A DNA stretch of 64,000 nt from Gemmatimonadaceae bacterium (GCA_035633115.1 DASQFN010000114.1:1-64000); one strand, 5' to 3'. Numbered from the stretch's first letter, positions 16,276 to 25,961 are shown. The notes: a model not told the origin generated them from the letters alone. Program-made: numbers and translations.

Positions 16276-17724
16276 CTACTGGGTGACAGGCTTTCCGAAG
16301 AAATCCCGGACTGAAATCGGCCCGGTACCCACAGCCTTGAGGCCCGACTCGATGCTCTTTCTGTCTCCGACAATCACGATCGCCAGCGAGGATGGGTTGA
16401 TGTACTCCCTCGCCACACGCTGCACGTCCGCCTGCGTTATTGCCTCGACGTTCTGCACGTAGTTGTTGTAGTAGTCGAGGGGAAGGTTATAGAGGGCTAC
16501 CGGGACCAGCACCGTCGCGATCTGTTGCGTCGTCTCGAAGTCGGCTGGAAGTCCGAGCTGCAGGTATCGCTTGGCCTTGAGGAGCTCATCCGGTGGCACA
16601 GCGTTGCGAATGGCATTGAGCTCCTTTATGAACTCGATCAGTCCGGAGTCTGTTTTGGCGGCAACAATTTCGGCCGACGCAGTAAATGGGCCCGCAGCTC
16701 GGCGCATGTCGAAGCCGGAACGTGCTCCATACGTATATCCGCGCGTCTCCCGCAGGTTCTGGTTCAGCCGGCTGGTGAATGAGCCGCCAAGTATCGTGTT
16801 CATCACCGTCAGCGCAAAGTAGTCCTTCGTCGATCGGGGAACACCGATGCTGCCGATGCGGAACGACGACTGTGCCGCGCCGGGTTTGTCGATCAGGTAG
16901 ACCGTCGTACTGGCAGCTTTCGGCGCGTCAGTGAGAGTGTAGGACGGCACTGTTCCACGCTGCCAGCTGCCGAATATTCCGGCGATTTTCTGTTCGATCT
17001 GAGCAGGGTTCACATCACCGACAATGATAAGGGTCGAGTTATTCGGGAAGAAATGAGTCTTGTAGTAGTTCACCAGGTCGCTCGGCGCCATTCCGGTGAT
17101 CGAGGCCTCCGTTCCGATCAAGGCCTGGCCGTACGGATGCGACGCCCCGTAGAGAATCGACGCATACGCCTGGTTGGCAATCGCAGTCGGCCGATCCTTG
17201 AGCTGAATCAGCTCGGTCAATCTGTTCTTTCGGATTCTCTCGAACTCGCTCGCCGGGAAGGATGGCTTGAGAATCACATCGGCAAAGAGCGCCAGAGCGC
17301 TGTCGAGCTGCGCCGTCGGCGTGTGCAGGCTCACAGTCGACGCATCCCAGTTGCTGTTCGTGCCAAGGCCGATTCCGAGGAACGCAATCTGGTCGGCTAT
17401 CTCGAGGCTGGACCGCGTCGTGGTACCCTCGACGAGCATCGTCGAGGTAAGGTTCGCCACTCCCGGTTTCCCCGTCGGGTCAACAGTCCCTCCGCTGCCG
17501 ACAACAAGCGCAAAGTCGGCGAGCGGCAGTTCATGCTGCTCGACGATCACGAGCTTCAGGCCATTTGGAAGCACGCGTGTGATGATCGGCGGCAATGAGA
17601 CTTTCGGCGGCGGCCCCAGAATCGGCGCACGCGACCGATCGACCGCCTGAGCACCAGCAACGGACTGGATTCCCGCCGCAGCTGCGACAAACGCCAGCGA
17701 TCTGAGCGAGCGCTGCGACATCAT
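16276..17724 (-). CDS. M16 family peptidase, inactive-type subunit, exported
   Basis: I place the start at 17724, where ATG ATG overlaps the TGA of the upstream M16 gene. An upstream start would read through that gene and add basic nonsense. The 482-residue product then begins MMSQRSLRSLAFVAAAAG, a signal peptide ending near VAGAQA. The N-terminal half has VGSGGTVDPTGKPGVANLTS, where the HxxEH position is replaced, so it is zinc-less. The second half shows YTYGARSGFDMRRAAGPF. It forms the exported pair with the catalytic protein encoded next to it. Confidence 0.88.
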   Translation of the reverse strand: MMSQRSLRSLAFVAAAAGIQSVAGAQAVDRSRAPILGPPPKVSLPPIITRVLPNGLKLVIVEQHELPLADFALVVGSGGTVDPTGKPGVANLTSTMLVEGTTTRSSLEIADQIAFLGIGLGTNSNWDASTVSLHTPTAQLDSALALFADVILKPSFPASEFERIRKNRLTELIQLKDRPTAIANQAYASILYGASHPYGQALIGTEASITGMAPSDLVNYYKTHFFPNNSTLIIVGDVNPAQIEQKIAGIFGSWQRGTVPSYTLTDAPKAASTTVYLIDKPGAAQSSFRIGSIGVPRSTKDYFALTVMNTILGGSFTSRLNQNLRETRGYTYGARSGFDMRRAAGPFTASAEIVAAKTDSGLIEFIKELNAIRNAVPPDELLKAKRYLQLGLPADFETTQQIATVLVPVALYNLPLDYYNNYVQNVEAITQADVQRVAREYINPSSLAIVIVGDRKSIESGLKAVGTGPISVRDFFGKPVTQ

Positions 17725-19091
17725 CGCGTACCCCCGGTTGATGTAAGCATCATCTCGCGCTTTCCCTCGGGCACTACAGTCAGCACCACCTTCGTTTTGG
17801 CGAGATACAACCTTGCCACACGCTGTACGTCTGCGCGGGTGACGCACTCGTAACGCGCCGCATCCTGCTGGACGTACTCCGGCGTGCCGGCCATGTAGTT
17901 GTACTGGTTCAGGATGTCTGCCTTGGTCCGCACGCTGGTCATGCGGTTCAGAAAGCTTGCCTTGAACGAGTTTTGAACTCTGGCCAGCTCTCGTGCGGTG
18001 ATTGGCTCGTTCATCAGACGCTGCAGCTCTTCCTGGACGATCTTGTCGATAGCGGCAAGGCTCTGTTCAGGCTTCGGCGTTACGTCGATCTGGAAGAACC
18101 CCGCGAGCCTGCTGGCCTGTTGTGACGCTCGCACGGCCTGAGCTATCTGGCTGTCGTACACGAGTCGCTTGTACAAGCGGGAGTTCTTGCCACTCGCAAG
18201 GATGGCTGCCAGAACATCGAGCGCGGCATCATCGCTCGCGAAAAGCTTTACCGTCGGCCAGGTATAGAACGCCCGCGGCAGCTGCACCTTGTCCTCGAGC
18301 ACGAGGAATGTGTCCTTCGCCAGCAATACCACAGGGACATTCGGTCGCGGAGGAAGAGCCGGACCTCGAGGAATCGCAGCAAAATACTGCTGAATCAAAG
18401 CCTTCGTCTTCACAGGATCGAAATCACCTGCGATAGACAGCGTCGCATTGTTGGGAGCGTAATACGTCCGGAAGAAATTCTTCACGTCATCGAGTGATGC
18501 GGCGCTCAGATCCTCCATCGACCCTATTACCGACCACGAGTACGGATGTCCTTTTGGATAAAGTGCTGCCAGGATGATTTCCTCCGACTTTCCGTAAGGC
18601 ACGTTATCGACACTCTGCCGACGCTCGTTCTTCACGACGTCCCGTTGTAGATCGAGCTTCGGGAGGTCCATCGTTGGCAGCAGGAACCCCATCCGGTCAG
18701 AGTCGAGCCACAGCGCGAGGGGAACTGCATTGGAGGGTACGACCTCGAAGTAATTGGTCCGGTCCTCTGTGGTCGACCCGTTGTTGTCGCCGCCGGCTGC
18801 CTCGAGCTCCTTGTCGAACACTCCCACCGGCACATTCTGGGAGCCCATGAACATGATGTGCTCGAACAGATGTGCGAATCCTGTTCTTCCAACCTTCTCG
18901 TCGCCTGACCCAACCTTGTACCAGGTATTCACGGCCACGATCGGCGTTGAATGGTCCTCGTGGAGGATTACCTCCAGCCCGTTCGGCAGCGTGTACTTCT
19001 CGAATGCAATTCTGGGAACCGGCTGAGCCTGAAGGCTGCCTGAAATGGCCGTTATTAAGTAACAAATCGATACTATCAATGCGCGGCTCAC
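17721..19091 (-). CDS. M16 family zinc peptidase, catalytic subunit, exported
   Basis: The 456-residue protein starts with a signal peptide (MSRALIVSICYLITAISGSL, cleavage near QAQP). It keeps the zinc motif in GRTGFAHLFEHIMFMGSQN and the following NNGSTTEDRTNYFE helix. The C-terminal half has the usual MTSVRTKADILNQYNYM segment. It would act in the periplasm or at the outer membrane on peptides, paired with the inactive subunit downstream. The start overlaps the stop of the YdcF gene by four bases. Confidence 0.92.
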   Translation of the reverse strand: MSRALIVSICYLITAISGSLQAQPVPRIAFEKYTLPNGLEVILHEDHSTPIVAVNTWYKVGSGDEKVGRTGFAHLFEHIMFMGSQNVPVGVFDKELEAAGGDNNGSTTEDRTNYFEVVPSNAVPLALWLDSDRMGFLLPTMDLPKLDLQRDVVKNERRQSVDNVPYGKSEEIILAALYPKGHPYSWSVIGSMEDLSAASLDDVKNFFRTYYAPNNATLSIAGDFDPVKTKALIQQYFAAIPRGPALPPRPNVPVVLLAKDTFLVLEDKVQLPRAFYTWPTVKLFASDDAALDVLAAILASGKNSRLYKRLVYDSQIAQAVRASQQASRLAGFFQIDVTPKPEQSLAAIDKIVQEELQRLMNEPITARELARVQNSFKASFLNRMTSVRTKADILNQYNYMAGTPEYVQQDAARYECVTRADVQRVARLYLAKTKVVLTVVPEGKREMMLTSTGGTR

Positions 19092-19693
19092 ATTTTCCTC
19101 TCGAATAAGAAGGCCATTGGTGCTTTGAACGACTCACTCAGCATGTATTTCCAGCGCTCCGACCGATTTGGTGAGATTGGGCTAGTTCTGGTTGGTGACG
19201 TATAAGGAGTAAACCCGAATCGCCGGCTCAGGATCCACAAGCGAAGCATGTGAAACGGATCACTCACCACAATTGCTGTCTTGAATCCCCTTCCTTTCAG
19301 CATTCCGGCTACAGCCTGCAGTGATTCCCGGGTGGTTCGACCCTCGTTCTCCAAGATTATTGACCCGTCTGGAACTCCGTGTTTCCTGATATATCCGCGG
19401 CTCACGGCAGCCTCACTCGTAGTATCGCCGAAGCCCGTACCTCCTGTCAGGATCACGACACGTGCCAGGCGCTTGTTCCACAGATCGACTGCGTGATCCA
19501 GACGGGCTCGCAATACCGGAGAGGGGTGCCCATCGTACTGAGCCGCACCTAGTACTACAATCGAGTCCGCGGGACGTGCCTGATCCATCTCACTCCACAG
19601 CAGCACTGCTCCCATCCAGCCAGCCCAGAACACGAGCAAAGCCAATACTGTGCTGACAGCCAGCTTTAGGATCGTGCGTCCCGCCCGGGCCAT
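19088..19693 (-). CDS. YdcF family (DUF218) membrane protein
   Basis: The 201-residue protein has an N-terminal membrane helix (VSTVLALLVFWAGWMGAVLL). A DUF218 domain follows: SIVVLGAAQYDGHPSPVLRA, VVILTGGTGFGD, SEAAVSRGYIRKHG, NEGRTTRESLQAV and VVSDPFHMLR. Members are implicated in envelope processes and resemble SAM/nucleotide-binding folds; the biochemical role is not established. It sits in the run small protein-MBL-YdcF-M16-M16, all on the minus strand with short gaps or overlaps. Confidence 0.88.
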   Translation of the reverse strand: MARAGRTILKLAVSTVLALLVFWAGWMGAVLLWSEMDQARPADSIVVLGAAQYDGHPSPVLRARLDHAVDLWNKRLARVVILTGGTGFGDTTSEAAVSRGYIRKHGVPDGSIILENEGRTTRESLQAVAGMLKGRGFKTAIVVSDPFHMLRLWILSRRFGFTPYTSPTRTSPISPNRSERWKYMLSESFKAPMAFLFERKM

Positions 19694-19706
19694 CGCTGGA
19701 AGGTAC

Positions 19707-21089
19707 CTAGAAGGTCACTCGCGTGTGCGGCTCCGGGCAGGTGACGGAGTACCCTTTCGCCTCGAGTGTCGTCTTGAGCGCCTCCTGCGCTTCGGGCTCA
19801 CCATGAACAAGGTGAACAGCTGCCAGGTTCGGTGACCCTGCCCGTACCACATCGAGCCAGATACGTAACTCGGTTCGATCGGCATGAGCGCTATAGCCGT
19901 TGATTACCTCAACGTTCGCCCTCAGTGGAATCTCCTCGCCGAATATCCGCAGCATTGGAGCTTTCTCCACTATCCGCCGCCCGAGCGTGTGCTCTGCCTG
20001 GAAGCCAACAATCAGTATCGTGTTGCGGGGGTCTGAAGCTCCCTGAGCCAGATGGTGGAGAATCCGCCCCGCTTCTACCATGCCCGACGCCGCAATGATT
20101 ATCATCGGCCCGTTCATGTGAGCAAGAGCCTTTGATTCCTCGACATCACGCGTGTAGTGAATCAGCGGGAAGTCGAACAGCTCCTGCACCTTCTTGACCA
20201 TGTCCTCGGATTGATCGAAGGCCTCGGGGTGCATCTCGAAAACGGTGGTCGTGTCAATTGCGAGCGGGCTATCGATATAGATCGGAATTGCAGGAATGGC
20301 TGATTCCCTGATCAGCGAATGCAGGTTGTAGATGATCTCCTGCGTGCGCCCTACCGCAAATGCGGGAATCAGAACTCGTCCTCCCTTTGCGGCGGTGTCC
20401 CGAACGATTTCCGCAAGCCGCACACGCGCGCCATCTACCGACTCATGGTCACGATTTCCATAGGTAGATTCCATGATGAGCGTGTTTGCTCCGGTCGGCG
20501 GTACGGGGTCCTTGATTATCGCCAGACCCGACCTGCCGATGTCGCCGGAGAACACCAGTCTCTTTGCCTGGCCGTCCTCCACACAATCGAGTATCACGGA
20601 TGCAGAGCCCAGAATGTGACCTGCATCGACATAGGTTCCCTGAACGCCCGGCACTACATCGAACGGCTTGTTATACGGAACAGCAACCATCAGCTCCATT
20701 GTCCTGACTGCGTGCCTTGTTCCGTACAGCGGCTGAATAAACTCCTTTTTTCGCCTGGCCAGAAACTCGGCATCTTTCTCCTGGATATGAGCCGAGTCGG
20801 CCAGCATTACGGCGCACAGGTCACGAGTGGCCGAAGTTGCCCAGATGGTGCCGCTGTAGCCTTCGGCGATGAGAAACGGCAGTCGCCCGGAGTGGTCGAT
20901 ATGCGCATGTGACAGGACGATTGAGCTGATCTCTGCAATCGGTACCGGCAGTGTTCTATTCTTTTGCTCGGCGTCGCTTCTCTTCCCCTGGAACATGCCA
21001 CAGTCGAGAAGGACTGTGCTGCCGTTTACGCGCAGGATGTGACACGAGCCCGTGACCTCGCGGGCCGCTCCATAGAACTCGATTTCCAA
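19707..21089 (-). CDS. Beta-CASP metallo-beta-lactamase ribonuclease (CPSF-like)
   Basis: The 460-residue protein has the metallo-beta-lactamase motif SHAHIDHSGRLPFL near residue 58, further His/Asp metal ligands (DAGHILGSASVIL, FSGDIGRSG) and the beta-CASP and RMMBL regions (MIIIAASGMVEAGRILHHL, GYSAHADRTELRIWL, then LVHGEPEAQEAL). This architecture is that of bacterial CPSF73-like RNA exo/endonucleases. It processes or degrades RNA in the cytoplasm; the natural target is unknown. A 58-residue gene lies just 2 bases upstream. Confidence 0.92.
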   Translation of the reverse strand: MEIEFYGAAREVTGSCHILRVNGSTVLLDCGMFQGKRSDAEQKNRTLPVPIAEISSIVLSHAHIDHSGRLPFLIAEGYSGTIWATSATRDLCAVMLADSAHIQEKDAEFLARRKKEFIQPLYGTRHAVRTMELMVAVPYNKPFDVVPGVQGTYVDAGHILGSASVILDCVEDGQAKRLVFSGDIGRSGLAIIKDPVPPTGANTLIMESTYGNRDHESVDGARVRLAEIVRDTAAKGGRVLIPAFAVGRTQEIIYNLHSLIRESAIPAIPIYIDSPLAIDTTTVFEMHPEAFDQSEDMVKKVQELFDFPLIHYTRDVEESKALAHMNGPMIIIAASGMVEAGRILHHLAQGASDPRNTILIVGFQAEHTLGRRIVEKAPMLRIFGEEIPLRANVEVINGYSAHADRTELRIWLDVVRAGSPNLAAVHLVHGEPEAQEALKTTLEAKGYSVTCPEPHTRVTF

Positions 21090-21091
21090 GT

Positions 21092-21268
21092 TTATCCTTC
21101 GGCTACGGCGTTACGCTGAAACAGAATTATCAGTCGCAGTTCATCCTGGGACATGAGTGCTGGTTCCCAGCCTCCCCTGCTTCGCTCATTGAGAAGGTCA
21201 GTCAGCGTATCTTCGTCCTCACGTGTGTGCCGGGTCAGCTTGACCACCACTGCCTGGTATTCCTTCAT
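21092..21268 (-). CDS. 58-residue DUF4177-like protein
   Basis: A 59-codon frame from ATG (21266-21268) to TAA (21092-21094) encodes MKEYQAVVVKLTRHTREDED, then NERSRGGWEPALMSQDELRL and a final IILFQRNAVAEG. The pattern of a YQAVVVKL strand, a helix, a GGWEP turn, and a terminal LRLIILFQR strand matches DUF4177-type small proteins. These are alpha/beta proteins of unknown function. The stop is 2 bases before the beta-CASP nuclease start, so the two are almost certainly cotranscribed. Confidence 0.72.
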   Translation of the reverse strand: MKEYQAVVVKLTRHTREDEDTLTDLLNERSRGGWEPALMSQDELRLIILFQRNAVAEG

Positions 21269-21359
21269 GCCGACATGAAATGAAAGTAAGTTAGAGGCGG
21301 TGAGTGGACGGATTCTTCAGCTGCTTCTGTGTGGTTACGGAAGGGTGGGTTGACGACAA

Positions 21360-22010
21360 ATGATCGAGCGCACGAAGGAATTTCCAACACTCACAATTAT
21401 CCGGCATCCACTCGTTCAGCACAAGCTGACGATAATGCGCAGCCGTGAGACTCCGACAAAAATCTTCAAGGAGCTCGTCGACGAGATCGCAATGCTGATG
21501 GCCTATGAGGCCACTATCGACCTCACCGTCGAGCCACTTCTGGTGACAACTCCCTTGGAGGATACAGCCGGGTGGCACATCAGCGGGAAAAAGCTGACCC
21601 TCGTACCGATTCTCAGGGCCGGGCTCGGAATGGTGGAGGGAATTCTTCGGCTTGTCCCCGCTGCGAGAGTCGGACACATCGGTCTCTACCGCGATCACGA
21701 TACGCTCCAGCCTATCGACTACTACTTCAAGGTTCCAAGCGATGTGACCGAGCGGGATTTTTTCGTTCTCGATCCGATGCTGGCTACCGGCGGAAGCGCA
21801 GCCGCTGCCGTTTCCTCTCTTAAACGAGCTGGCGCTACGAGGATTCGGTTCCTCTGCCTAGTGGCTGCGCCTGAGGGCGTAAGACGCCTTGCCTCCGAGC
21901 ATCCCGATGTTCAGGTGTACTGCGCGGCGCTCGACCGGGAGCTCAACTCACAAGGGTACATTCTGCCTGGTTTGGGCGATGCCGGTGACAGGCTTTTTGG
22001 AACACGGTAA
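21360..22010 (+). CDS. upp: Uracil phosphoribosyltransferase
   Basis: This enzyme converts uracil and PRPP to UMP in pyrimidine salvage. The 216-residue length is normal. Family landmarks are [30 protein letters not shown], the PRPP loop [16 protein letters not shown] and the C-terminal uracil-binding [16 protein letters not shown]. It is divergent from the 58-residue gene and convergent with the DUF2225 gene (6 bases between stops). Confidence 0.97.
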   Translation: MIERTKEFPTLTIIRHPLVQHKLTIMRSRETPTKIFKELVDEIAMLMAYEATIDLTVEPLLVTTPLEDTAGWHISGKKLTLVPILRAGLGMVEGILRLVPAARVGHIGLYRDHDTLQPIDYYFKVPSDVTERDFFVLDPMLATGGSAAAAVSSLKRAGATRIRFLCLVAAPEGVRRLASEHPDVQVYCAALDRELNSQGYILPGLGDAGDRLFGTR

Positions 22011-22016
22011 CACCCC

Positions 22017-22667
22017 TTAGCCAAACCACTCCTGGGGGTCAGTTCGCTGCTGGTCGGCCGCGGCGAGAATCCAATGCTGACTCTCCGGATCGGTCACCTC
22101 CTCGGGAACACGGTCGAACCAGTCTCTGGCCTGACCCAGGTCGCCGACGCGCCTCCAGAGCTCTCCAACCAGATATGTGAGGATTGCCCGTTCTTCGACA
22201 GCGACTCCGTCGTAGCTGCCGAGCGCTTCCTCGAAGCTCCATGCCGCCAGCCGGCGGAAGTATCGCTCTGTTTCGATGTCGTCTTCATCAACGCAGCACC
22301 AGGCAGCACGAAGCAGAATATCCGCAATCTGGCGCGCTTCGCCTCCCTGCCACTTAGCGACCTTCGCTGCGGCTTCATATTTCACCGACCCTGATGTGCT
22401 TGATGGAGCATGAGGAGCAAGCTCATTCAAAACGTGCTCCTTGACGAGCGGGCTGACTTCAGTAGCTCCTGAAAAGTCTCGCTCGCCGCCCGAGTACCCG
22501 CATTCGTCACACATATGAATGAGATAGGCCAGGGGCTGTGTTCCCGACGCGCACTCATGGAAATCCGTCCGCTTACCACCAAAGGCATTCGTTGAAACGA
22601 CCGCCTGGGAGTGAAAACTGTGCCGACAGATTGGACAACAAAGTTCTATCTGACGGAGAGTCGTCAT
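22017..22667 (-). CDS. DUF2225 family protein with CxxC zinc motifs
   Basis: The 216-residue protein begins with a zinc-ribbon-like region: ELCCPICRHSFHSQAV, then THMCDECGYSGG-type motif (IHMCDECGYSGGERDF) near residue 51. The rest is helical and TPR-like (KVAKWQGGEARQIADILLRA, RRLAAWSFEEALGSYDGVAV, YLVGELWRRVGDLGQARDWF). This fits DUF2225, a family of unknown function. A promoter-like TTGACA is 70 bases upstream, but a good -10 is lacking. Confidence 0.85.
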   Translation of the reverse strand: MTTLRQIELCCPICRHSFHSQAVVSTNAFGGKRTDFHECASGTQPLAYLIHMCDECGYSGGERDFSGATEVSPLVKEHVLNELAPHAPSSTSGSVKYEAAAKVAKWQGGEARQIADILLRAAWCCVDEDDIETERYFRRLAAWSFEEALGSYDGVAVEERAILTYLVGELWRRVGDLGQARDWFDRVPEEVTDPESQHWILAAADQQRTDPQEWFG

Positions 22668-22826
22668 ATCACCTCGAGATGCAATCCGAAAGGGACAAGG
22701 GGAAATTCTGTGCCAGCTTTTTTGTCAAGGTTGGGTTAGGTCGCTCTTGTTCGGAATTTCCTTCGAACGTATTTTCTCGCATCCAAAAGCGCGCCGCGCT
22801 AAAATGAACTCCTCGCGACCTGGTCG

Positions 22827-23768
22827 TTGATGCTGATTAACCTGCTGCCTGATTTCTTCGCAGTTCTTAACAGCACCGATCGCATCGCGGCATACCACCG
22901 CTACTTCGACACTCACCGCAACATCCTCCAGGCTTACTGGTCAAATTACGTCCTCGATCCCGATGGACCGCATTTCGCCGACGTAGCTCGATCAGCCGCT
23001 CTCGCCGGCCGAGGAGACCTCCGGACAATGCTCGAGAGAATCGATGTTGTTTCTCTCGCCAGAAATGCCGAAGAACAGTGTCGGGCTCTCCTCGATGTCG
23101 ATTCCGATATCGATGTCGTGCTGATGGTCGGCGTCGGGGCAGCCAATGCAGGCGAACTGGTAGTAAACGGACGGGGAATTGCCTTCGTGTGTCTCGAGCA
23201 CTTTACCAGTGTCACAAACCCCGAGACCCACGGGCTGGGACTCGACCCCGAGCTCATCCCCCTTTGGCTTGCCCACGAAATCGCGCACGCTGTTCGCTAC
23301 ACTTCACCCGAAAGCCGAAGCGAAATGCGCCAGGCTATTGAAGAGATGGGGGGCTACTACTCCTATTGGGAGACGGGAAAACGGGTAAGTCTTCGCGAGC
23401 TGCTCATCAACGAGGGCATTGCAGTTCACGTTTCTCGCGTAATCAGTCCGGGCCATGCTGCCTGGGAGTACTTCGGTTATGACCGTCGCGAATATGCCCG
23501 TATTCGTGAAATGGAGCCCGTGGTGGCCCGGGCATTGTCAGCCGAGCTTGACAGTGCAGGTCTCGGACTGCGCCTGAAATACCTCTCCGAGGGCATGACA
23601 GACGAGAGGAGGCGGGTCGGCGATCAAATTCTGCCCGAGCGGGCAGGCTATTATGTCGGCGCAAAGATGGCCGAGCATGCAATTGCCACCAGAGGCTACG
23701 CGTGGACTGCGAGGGCTGGCGCCCAGGAAATAATGGCGAGCGCTGGAGAGGCAGCAGAGAGCGCTTAG
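22827..23768 (+). CDS. DUF2268-like putative zinc metalloprotease
   Basis: The 313-residue protein has a zinc-protease HExxH motif, LWLAHEIAHAVRYTSPE (about residue 150), and a later NEGIAVHVSRVISPG segment that could supply the third ligand region. A strand motif VVLMVGVGAANAGELVVNG precedes it. This layout is that of DUF2268 predicted proteases. There is no signal peptide, so it is probably cytoplasmic. The substrate is unknown. It is convergent with mnmE with only 4 bases between the stops. Confidence 0.75.
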   Translation: MMLINLLPDFFAVLNSTDRIAAYHRYFDTHRNILQAYWSNYVLDPDGPHFADVARSAALAGRGDLRTMLERIDVVSLARNAEEQCRALLDVDSDIDVVLMVGVGAANAGELVVNGRGIAFVCLEHFTSVTNPETHGLGLDPELIPLWLAHEIAHAVRYTSPESRSEMRQAIEEMGGYYSYWETGKRVSLRELLINEGIAVHVSRVISPGHAAWEYFGYDRREYARIREMEPVVARALSAELDSAGLGLRLKYLSEGMTDERRRVGDQILPERAGYYVGAKMAEHAIATRGYAWTARAGAQEIMASAGEAAESA

Positions 23769-23772
23769 TCGG

Positions 23773-25164
23773 TTATTTCCCTACACAGAAGGCACTGAAC
23801 ACTCGCTCCAGAACATCCTCGGTGCTCACTGCACCGATCAGTGTCTCCAATGCGATTGCTGCCGTTCGAAGGTGTACTGCCGCTACTGGTGCAGGAAGAG
23901 ACTCAGCCGTCCACACGGATTTGAACTCAGCAATTTCGGCACGGGCGACATTGATCCCCTGAACATGCCTTGCCCGCACCAGCACAGGCAGCTCCGGCGT
24001 GAGCTCTCCATAAGTCTCGGTAAGGACAACGTCAATTTCATTCTGAAGGCGGTCCAGTCCTTCGCCCGTCACAGCACTGACACTGATGTACCTCGGTTGT
24101 TCTGCATCTGACCGTTCGAGCATTTCGTTTACACAGAGATCACTCTTCGTCAGAACCGAAATTACTGGCGCCGACGAAATCCGCGACAGAATCAAACCAA
24201 CTCGCTTCATGGAGTCTTTGCTTTCGCCACAGGCGAGTAGAATATGAGCTCGAGCTACATACCTCTCGCTCATCTCAATTCCGAGCAGTTCCACCACGTC
24301 ACCGCTTTCCCGAAGACCAGCAGTATCAATCAGGCGAATGGGCCAGCGCCCCGCGTCGATCACTCCTTCGAGTGCGTCACGAGTTGTTCCCGGAATTTCC
24401 GTGACGATAGCCCGGTTTTCTCCGAGAAGTGTGTTGAACAGAGAGGACTTGCCTGCGTTTGGCTCTCCGGCAATTACAGTGATCGCTCCCTCCCTCACGA
24501 TCTGGCCAACCGGGATGGTTGCGAGAAGGATATCAAGAGACTCCAGCACACGATTCGCTGACTGGAGCACTCGATCCCTCGAGACCGGACCATCATCCTC
24601 CTCGGGAAAATCTATGTCGTATGCAAGGAGGGACTCCAGAGAAAGTACACTCTCGCGAATCGAAGCGATTCGCGACGATAAGCCCCCCTCGAGCTGCCCG
24701 AGTGCAACCTGCTGCATGGCGTGAGACTCGGCATCGATGAGATCACCAATTGCTTCCGCCTGAACGATGTCGAGTTTGCCGTTGAGCACCGCTCGGCGCG
24801 TGAACTCCCCTGGAAGCGCTTCTCTCGCACCAGAGCCAATCAACGCAGCAATCACGGACGCAGGCACAGTGTGGCCGCCATGCGTCGAGATCTCCACAAC
24901 GTCTTCGCCGGTGAATGAGTACGGCCTTACATAGACCGTCACTATCGCCTGATCCAGGATCCACCCGCTGTCATGGACCGTGCATAGCGAAGCTTCCCGG
25001 GAGTCGGCCGGCCAAGGATCGATATGCTTCGCCGCAATACCGAATGCGTCTTCACCACTCAGCCGCACAACTGCTATCGCACTTCTCCCGGGAGCTGTGC
25101 CGAGCGCCACAATAGTGTCGCAGCCTCCGGCAATGCTCTGCCCTAAACCGGGACTCGAGGTCAC
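23773..25164 (-). CDS. mnmE: tRNA modification GTPase MnmE
   Basis: MnmE, with MnmG, forms the carboxymethylaminomethyl group on U34 of tRNAs. The 463-residue protein has the N-terminal tetrahydrofolate-binding domain (VALGTAPGRSAIAVVRLSGE), a helical domain, a G domain with G1 GEPNAGKSSLFN near residue 230 and switch II DTAGLRES, and the C-terminal CxGK motif as CVGK. The partner mnmG lies 25 kb away. The gene overlaps the upstream MBL gene by one base. Confidence 0.96.
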   Translation of the reverse strand: MTSSPGLGQSIAGGCDTIVALGTAPGRSAIAVVRLSGEDAFGIAAKHIDPWPADSREASLCTVHDSGWILDQAIVTVYVRPYSFTGEDVVEISTHGGHTVPASVIAALIGSGAREALPGEFTRRAVLNGKLDIVQAEAIGDLIDAESHAMQQVALGQLEGGLSSRIASIRESVLSLESLLAYDIDFPEEDDGPVSRDRVLQSANRVLESLDILLATIPVGQIVREGAITVIAGEPNAGKSSLFNTLLGENRAIVTEIPGTTRDALEGVIDAGRWPIRLIDTAGLRESGDVVELLGIEMSERYVARAHILLACGESKDSMKRVGLILSRISSAPVISVLTKSDLCVNEMLERSDAEQPRYISVSAVTGEGLDRLQNEIDVVLTETYGELTPELPVLVRARHVQGINVARAEIAEFKSVWTAESLPAPVAAVHLRTAAIALETLIGAVSTEDVLERVFSAFCVGK

Positions 25165-25946
25165 TACTCGTCCGACGGTAGGTCGAAGCTCATCCCGGGC
25201 TCGAGAATCTGCACCATCTCGCTTCTCGGATGTCCCGGCAGCAGTGCCCTGAGGCGATAAATCGCATCATGAGCTTTCGATGTCACGTGATCGAAAGTGC
25301 CCCAGTGGTACGGGATGAGATACCTGGCATCCAGCCGATCAAACAGGGTGAGTGCGTCACCGCTGGTTAGATGGCCTTTTCGAAACCCGGGCTTCCACCA
25401 TGGAGCATGGCCAATAGGCAGCAGCGCCATATCCAGCCGACGCCCGACAATTGTCACGTTATTCTCAACGAGATGCGTACTTTCCGGAGTCAATCCAGTA
25501 TCACCCGCAAAGAAACAGGAAAGCTTATTAGTATCAAATAGATACATATTGGCGGCACTCCGCCACCGATCGACGGCGTACCGATTACCCCGATGCGTTG
25601 CCGAGCCGGCGTGGATTTCGACTCTGCCGCATTGAACAGCCTCTCCGGGAGCGATTTGCTGAGCCATGCCATAGCCTCGCCGCCTTAGCCATCTGGCGAT
25701 CGCCGGGGGCGCATAAATCGGAATTTCCTGAGGCAGGGCATCGAGAGATTTGAACGACAGATGATCCGCGTGCGCATGCGTAATGATTATCGCGTCAATA
25801 CGCGGCAGGGACTTGATCGCCACTCCCGGTGCACTGACCCTTGGCAGAAACTTGCCAAGAGCTAGATCAAAGTTCGGGTCGGTCAGGAAGATTCGGTCAG
25901 CCAGCTCAATTAGTAGCGTTGCGTGACCAATATAGGTGATCCGCAT
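25164..25946 (-). CDS. Metallo-beta-lactamase fold hydrolase (NAPE-PLD/UlaG-like)
   Basis: The 260-residue protein has the MBL motif TIITHAHADHLSFKSL-type (IIITHAHADHLSF near residue 55), the second ligand region in CFFAGDTGLTPEST, and PYHWGTFDHVTSK. These fit the NAPE-PLD/lactonase-like subgroup (UPF0173). The substrate is unknown. It lies between yidC (15 bases upstream) and mnmE. Confidence 0.85.
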   Translation of the reverse strand: MRITYIGHATLLIELADRIFLTDPNFDLALGKFLPRVSAPGVAIKSLPRIDAIIITHAHADHLSFKSLDALPQEIPIYAPPAIARWLRRRGYGMAQQIAPGEAVQCGRVEIHAGSATHRGNRYAVDRWRSAANMYLFDTNKLSCFFAGDTGLTPESTHLVENNVTIVGRRLDMALLPIGHAPWWKPGFRKGHLTSGDALTLFDRLDARYLIPYHWGTFDHVTSKAHDAIYRLRALLPGHPRSEMVQILEPGMSFDLPSDE

Positions 25947-25961
25947 CTTCCCTTCGCTCGC

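Noticed and set aside
22712-22728. Sigma54-like element TGGCACAGAATTTCCC upstream of the DUF2225 gene
   Set aside because: The spacing of GG is correct, but the invariant GC at -12 is CC.
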